Origin: an uncultured Brachyspira sp.
GTDB taxonomy: Bacteria > Spirochaetota > Brachyspiria > Brachyspirales > Brachyspiraceae
NCBI RefSeq assembly: GCF_944393015.1
Contig: NZ_CALXYQ010000015.1
Span: 1 to 56,312, forward strand
DNA: 56,312 nt
Reading direction: 5' to 3'
The notes beneath the pieces are model-generated. The model saw only the letters and a program-made list of their open reading frames with translations, had not been told where the DNA came from and did no database searches. This document shows, piece by piece, positions 53,917 through 56,312 of the stretch (its first letter is position 1; every line of letters begins with the position of its first letter). The translations under genes and the position numbers were made by a program.

Positions 53917-55392
53917 ATGAAATTAAAACATACAATCAATTTCATTAAAAAACATACTGTAGCAGTATTTGTAAAAGTAGAGAAAGAGCAGCTTAAAGTA
54001 TGCTCATTTAATGAAGAATACATAAAGTTATTTAATAGTTTAGTAAAAGATAAATATTATAATACTTCTACTCCATTTGCGTTCGCATTTGCAAGCAATA
54101 CAAGAGTGATTTATATTACATATAAAGAAGTAAAAAATTATATGTATGAAACTTGGAAGAATGCCGGTGCTTCATTAGTAAAAATAATGAAAGATTTACA
54201 TATAGATGATATAGAAGTGGATATGGCTGAATTATTTGCTGAAATAGCTTCTGAAGAATCATATATTCAATTTTGTTTAGGTATTTTACTTTCTTCTTAT
54301 AGCTTTGATAATTATTTAGGCAATAAGAGATTGAAAGAACAATCTAACATTAAGAATATACTTTTAGTTTCTGAACATAAAAAAGATACTGAAAATGCTA
54401 TATCTAAGGCCAATCAGATAGCAAGCAGCATATTTTGGGCAAGAGATATGGTTAATGAGCCTAGCAATGTTATAAATTCTTTGACATTTGTTGACAGAGC
54501 TAAAAAACAGGCTGAAAGCAGAAAAATAACTACTACAGTTCTTACTGAAAAAGAATTAAAAACTCTTGGTATGAATGGAATACTAGGAGTTAATGCCGGA
54601 AGTAAGAATCCTCCTAGAGTATTTATCGCTCAATATAAGAAAGCTAAGGCTAAAAAACATATTTTATTAGTAGGAAAAGGTATTACTTTTGACACAGGCG
54701 GAATGATTTTAAAGCCTAGTACAAGTATGCTTGGTATGAAAGATGATATGGCAGGAGCTGCTGCTGTTTGCGGAGCTTTATTCTTAATATCTGATATGAA
54801 TTTGGAAGCAAATGTTACTGTAATATGTCCTTTAACTGATAATAAAACAGGAAGTGCTGCTATAAATCCTGGTGATATATTGAAAATGTATAATGGCGTT
54901 ACTGTAGAAGTTGTTAATACAGATGCTGAAGGAAGATTAATACTTGCCGACGCTTTGGCTTATGGAATAAAAAAATATAATCCTGATTTCGTAATAGATA
55001 TTGCTACTTTAACAGGAGCTTGTTCAATAGCTTTAGGAAGACATGCTTCAGGACTTCTTTCTAATGATGAATCTTTGTCCGCTGCTTTAAAAGAGGCAGG
55101 CAATGATACTTATGAGAGAGTATGGGAACTTCCTATGTTTGATGAATATAAAGAAGATATAAGATCTGATATTGCTGATATAAAAAATTCAGGCGGAAGA
55201 TATGCCGGAGTTATAACAGCTGCACAATTCTTATCATACTTTACAGAAGGAGCAAGATGGGCTCATTTAGATATAGCAGGTACAGATATGAGTGATATAA
55301 ATGTAAAATATATATCTAAAGGTGCTACAGGAGTAGGTGTGTATTTACTTGCTAAAACAGTAGAAAAACTTGTTGATATAGATAAATTTTAA
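53917..55392 (+). CDS. pepA: leucyl aminopeptidase (M17 family)
   Basis: The 491-residue cytosolic dizinc aminopeptidase releases N-terminal residues. Metal ligands are seen in GKGITFDTGG (K254, D259), KDDMAG (D277) and NTDAEGR (D336, E338, with catalytic R340), and LTGACSIALG follows. The N-terminal ~150 residues are the less conserved regulatory domain. AAAGGAAC precedes the ATG. It is transcribed alone from a consensus promoter and ends at a hairpin terminator. Confidence 0.95.
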   Translation: MKLKHTINFIKKHTVAVFVKVEKEQLKVCSFNEEYIKLFNSLVKDKYYNTSTPFAFAFASNTRVIYITYKEVKNYMYETWKNAGASLVKIMKDLHIDDIEVDMAELFAEIASEESYIQFCLGILLSSYSFDNYLGNKRLKEQSNIKNILLVSEHKKDTENAISKANQIASSIFWARDMVNEPSNVINSLTFVDRAKKQAESRKITTTVLTEKELKTLGMNGILGVNAGSKNPPRVFIAQYKKAKAKKHILLVGKGITFDTGGMILKPSTSMLGMKDDMAGAAAVCGALFLISDMNLEANVTVICPLTDNKTGSAAINPGDILKMYNGVTVEVVNTDAEGRLILADALAYGIKKYNPDFVIDIATLTGACSIALGRHASGLLSNDESLSAALKEAGNDTYERVWELPMFDEYKEDIRSDIADIKNSGGRYAGVITAAQFLSYFTEGARWAHLDIAGTDMSDINVKYISKGATGVGVYLLAKTVEKLVDIDKF

Positions 55393-55426
55393 TTTGTGAA
55401 TATTAATTAATTTTTTAATAGTTATA

Positions 55427-55467
55427 AGAATAATCATAGTATTTTTATAAAATGCTATGATTATTCT
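55427..55467. terminator. terminator between pepA and the acetyltransferase gene
   Basis: A perfect 13-bp stem has arms AGAATAATCATAG and CTATGATTATTCT. It separates convergent genes and can serve both. Confidence 0.85.
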
Positions 55468-55484
55468 ATATTTTATAAATGTAT

Positions 55485-56090
55485 TTAGTTATATTGGTTA
55501 TTATTTTTCCAATTCAAATTCTTTATTTTATCATCATCATTTATTTCTCTTATAGCCTTGCAAGGGTTGCCAAAAGCAAGCATATTATCAGGTATATCTT
55601 TAACAACAACACTTCCTGCTCCTATAACACAATTATTTCCTATGGTTACTCCCGGAAGTACAATGACATTTGCTCCTATCCATACATCATTTCCAATAGT
55701 TATAGGATATGCATATTCTATATAACTATTTCTTCTTTCTTTATCTAAAGGATGTCCGGCAGTATAAAAACCGCAATTAGGAGCAATAAACACATTATTT
55801 CCAAATTTCACTTTAGCACAGTCAAGTATTACACAATTATGATTTACAAAAAAATTGCTTCCAGCTTCTATATTGAATCCATAATCACAATAAAAAGGTG
55901 CTGTAATTGCGAAATTTTGTCCTATTTTTCCAAATAACTTTTTAACAATATTTTCTTTTTCTTCTGCTTGATTAGATTTTAGTAAATTATAATCTAAACA
56001 TAAATCCTTTGCTTTGTTTCTCATAATTTCCAGATCTTTATCAGCAGAGTTATATTCTAAACCATTAATCATTTTTTCTAATTCAGTCAT
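55485..56090 (-). CDS. sugar O-acetyltransferase (maltose/galactoside acetyltransferase type)
   Basis: The 201-residue left-handed beta-helix enzyme of the LbH_MAT_GAT group transfers acetyl from acetyl-CoA to sugars. The N-terminal MINGLEYNSADKDLEIMRNK is the Mac domain. Hexapeptide repeats follow, with FYTAGHPLD (the catalytic His), IGNDVWIGANVIVLPGVTIG and IGAGSVVVKDIP, ending FGNPCKAIREI. The acceptor sugar cannot be predicted. It is monocistronic on the minus strand. Confidence 0.93.
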   Translation of the reverse strand: MTELEKMINGLEYNSADKDLEIMRNKAKDLCLDYNLLKSNQAEEKENIVKKLFGKIGQNFAITAPFYCDYGFNIEAGSNFFVNHNCVILDCAKVKFGNNVFIAPNCGFYTAGHPLDKERRNSYIEYAYPITIGNDVWIGANVIVLPGVTIGNNCVIGAGSVVVKDIPDNMLAFGNPCKAIREINDDDKIKNLNWKNNNQYN

Positions 56091-56232
56091 TAATAAGTTC
56101 CTTTTTGATTAAATTATGATGATAATTATATGATAAATATAAAAAAATAAAATTAGTTTTTAGTTTAAACTTGAAATTATTTGTGTAAAATGTTATAATT
56201 AATTTTCAAATTAGATAAAAATGGGAGTGTAT

Positions 56233-56312
56233 ATGCCTTCAGGAAGAAAAAGACTTCGTCAAAAGATGGCTACGCATAAACGCAAAAAACGTTTACGCAA
56301 AAATAGGCATAA
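56233..56312 (+). CDS. AURKAIP1/COX24-domain small basic ribosomal-type protein (truncated by window end)
   Basis: The visible 26 codons start MPSGRKRLRQKMATHKRKKR and continue with Leu, Arg, Lys and a final RH. This matches the short COX24/AURKAIP1 family (relatives of mitochondrial mS38 and mycobacterial bS22), which are rRNA-binding peptides. GGGAG lies 7 nt before the ATG at 56233. An in-frame ATG at 56221 overlaps that site and is not preferred. The stop is outside the window. Confidence 0.8.
   Translation, partial: MPSGRKRLRQKMATHKRKKRLRKNRH

Noticed and set aside
56221-56232. Earlier in-frame ATG for the COX24-like gene
   Set aside because: It overlaps the GGGAG ribosome site that serves ATG 56233, and family members start MPSG.
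1-56312. tRNA or rRNA genes
   Set aside because: No GGTTCRA-type T-loop with matching acceptor arms and no rRNA core sequence was noticed by eye; a dedicated tRNA scan was not possible.

Overview
The window looks like chromosome from a Brachyspira-type spirochaete. The evidence is very AT-rich DNA, codons ending in A or T, many short lipoproteins, a BspA/DUF285 repeat protein, TPR-DUF2971 and HEAT proteins, and small intergenic repeats. This is judged from protein families and composition, not from a database match. No rRNA, tRNA, transposase or integrase was seen.

Layout. 0-5.2 kb: repeat-rich DNA, then a minus-strand pair of DUF262 proteins (one with a DUF1524 HNH-type domain), like a GmrSD-type DNA-defence module. 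5.2-9.2 kb: an Rrf2 regulator and hydroxylamine reductase (hcp) operon, flanked by a 3' fragment and the full copy of a nuclease gene, then thiE. 9.2-21.2 kb: housekeeping genes (lgt, prmC, an amidohydrolase lipoprotein, a HAD phosphatase, an LD-carboxypeptidase, a YjbQ protein, a radical SAM protein), separated by two families of intergenic repeats. 21.4-27.4 kb: accessory genes (TPR-DUF2971, RsmI-like methylase, peptidoglycan amidase, CHAT protease, lipoprotein). 27.5-34.7 kb: rseP, a DUF285 protein with a fresh internal duplication, a CAP-domain protein and an epimerase. 34.7-35.7 kb: an orphan CRISPR-like array. 35.7-56.3 kb: mostly conserved genes (EFR1 ferredoxin, VUT transporter, fabH, alaS, degP, acyltransferase, SDR, LPP20-like pair, pepA, acetyltransferase), ending in a truncated small basic ribosomal-type protein gene.

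The most unusual region is 34745-35690. Seven repeats start with GTTTTTAAACTYAT. The first two carry a CCCC-GCGA-GGGG hairpin and the early spacers are 44-45 nt. In the later repeats the hairpin loop has been replaced or enlarged by small palindromic inserts. Two units also contain a 72-73 nt GC-rich structured element whose main stem shows a compensatory change. No cas gene is visible in the window.

The same kind of loop insertion, including one insert nested within another, occurs in an interspersed repeat family at 0.3-0.7, 10.85-11.33, 18.5-18.75 and 36.78-37.06 kb. I infer that short GC-rich palindromes, comparable to the GC clusters of yeast mitochondria, spread through hairpin loops in this genome, including CRISPR repeats.

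Other points of interest are a membrane-anchor frameshift in a TPR/Mrr-like gene, a small membrane ORF with TGA as its second codon, and an 82-bp MITE-like element that recurs five times.
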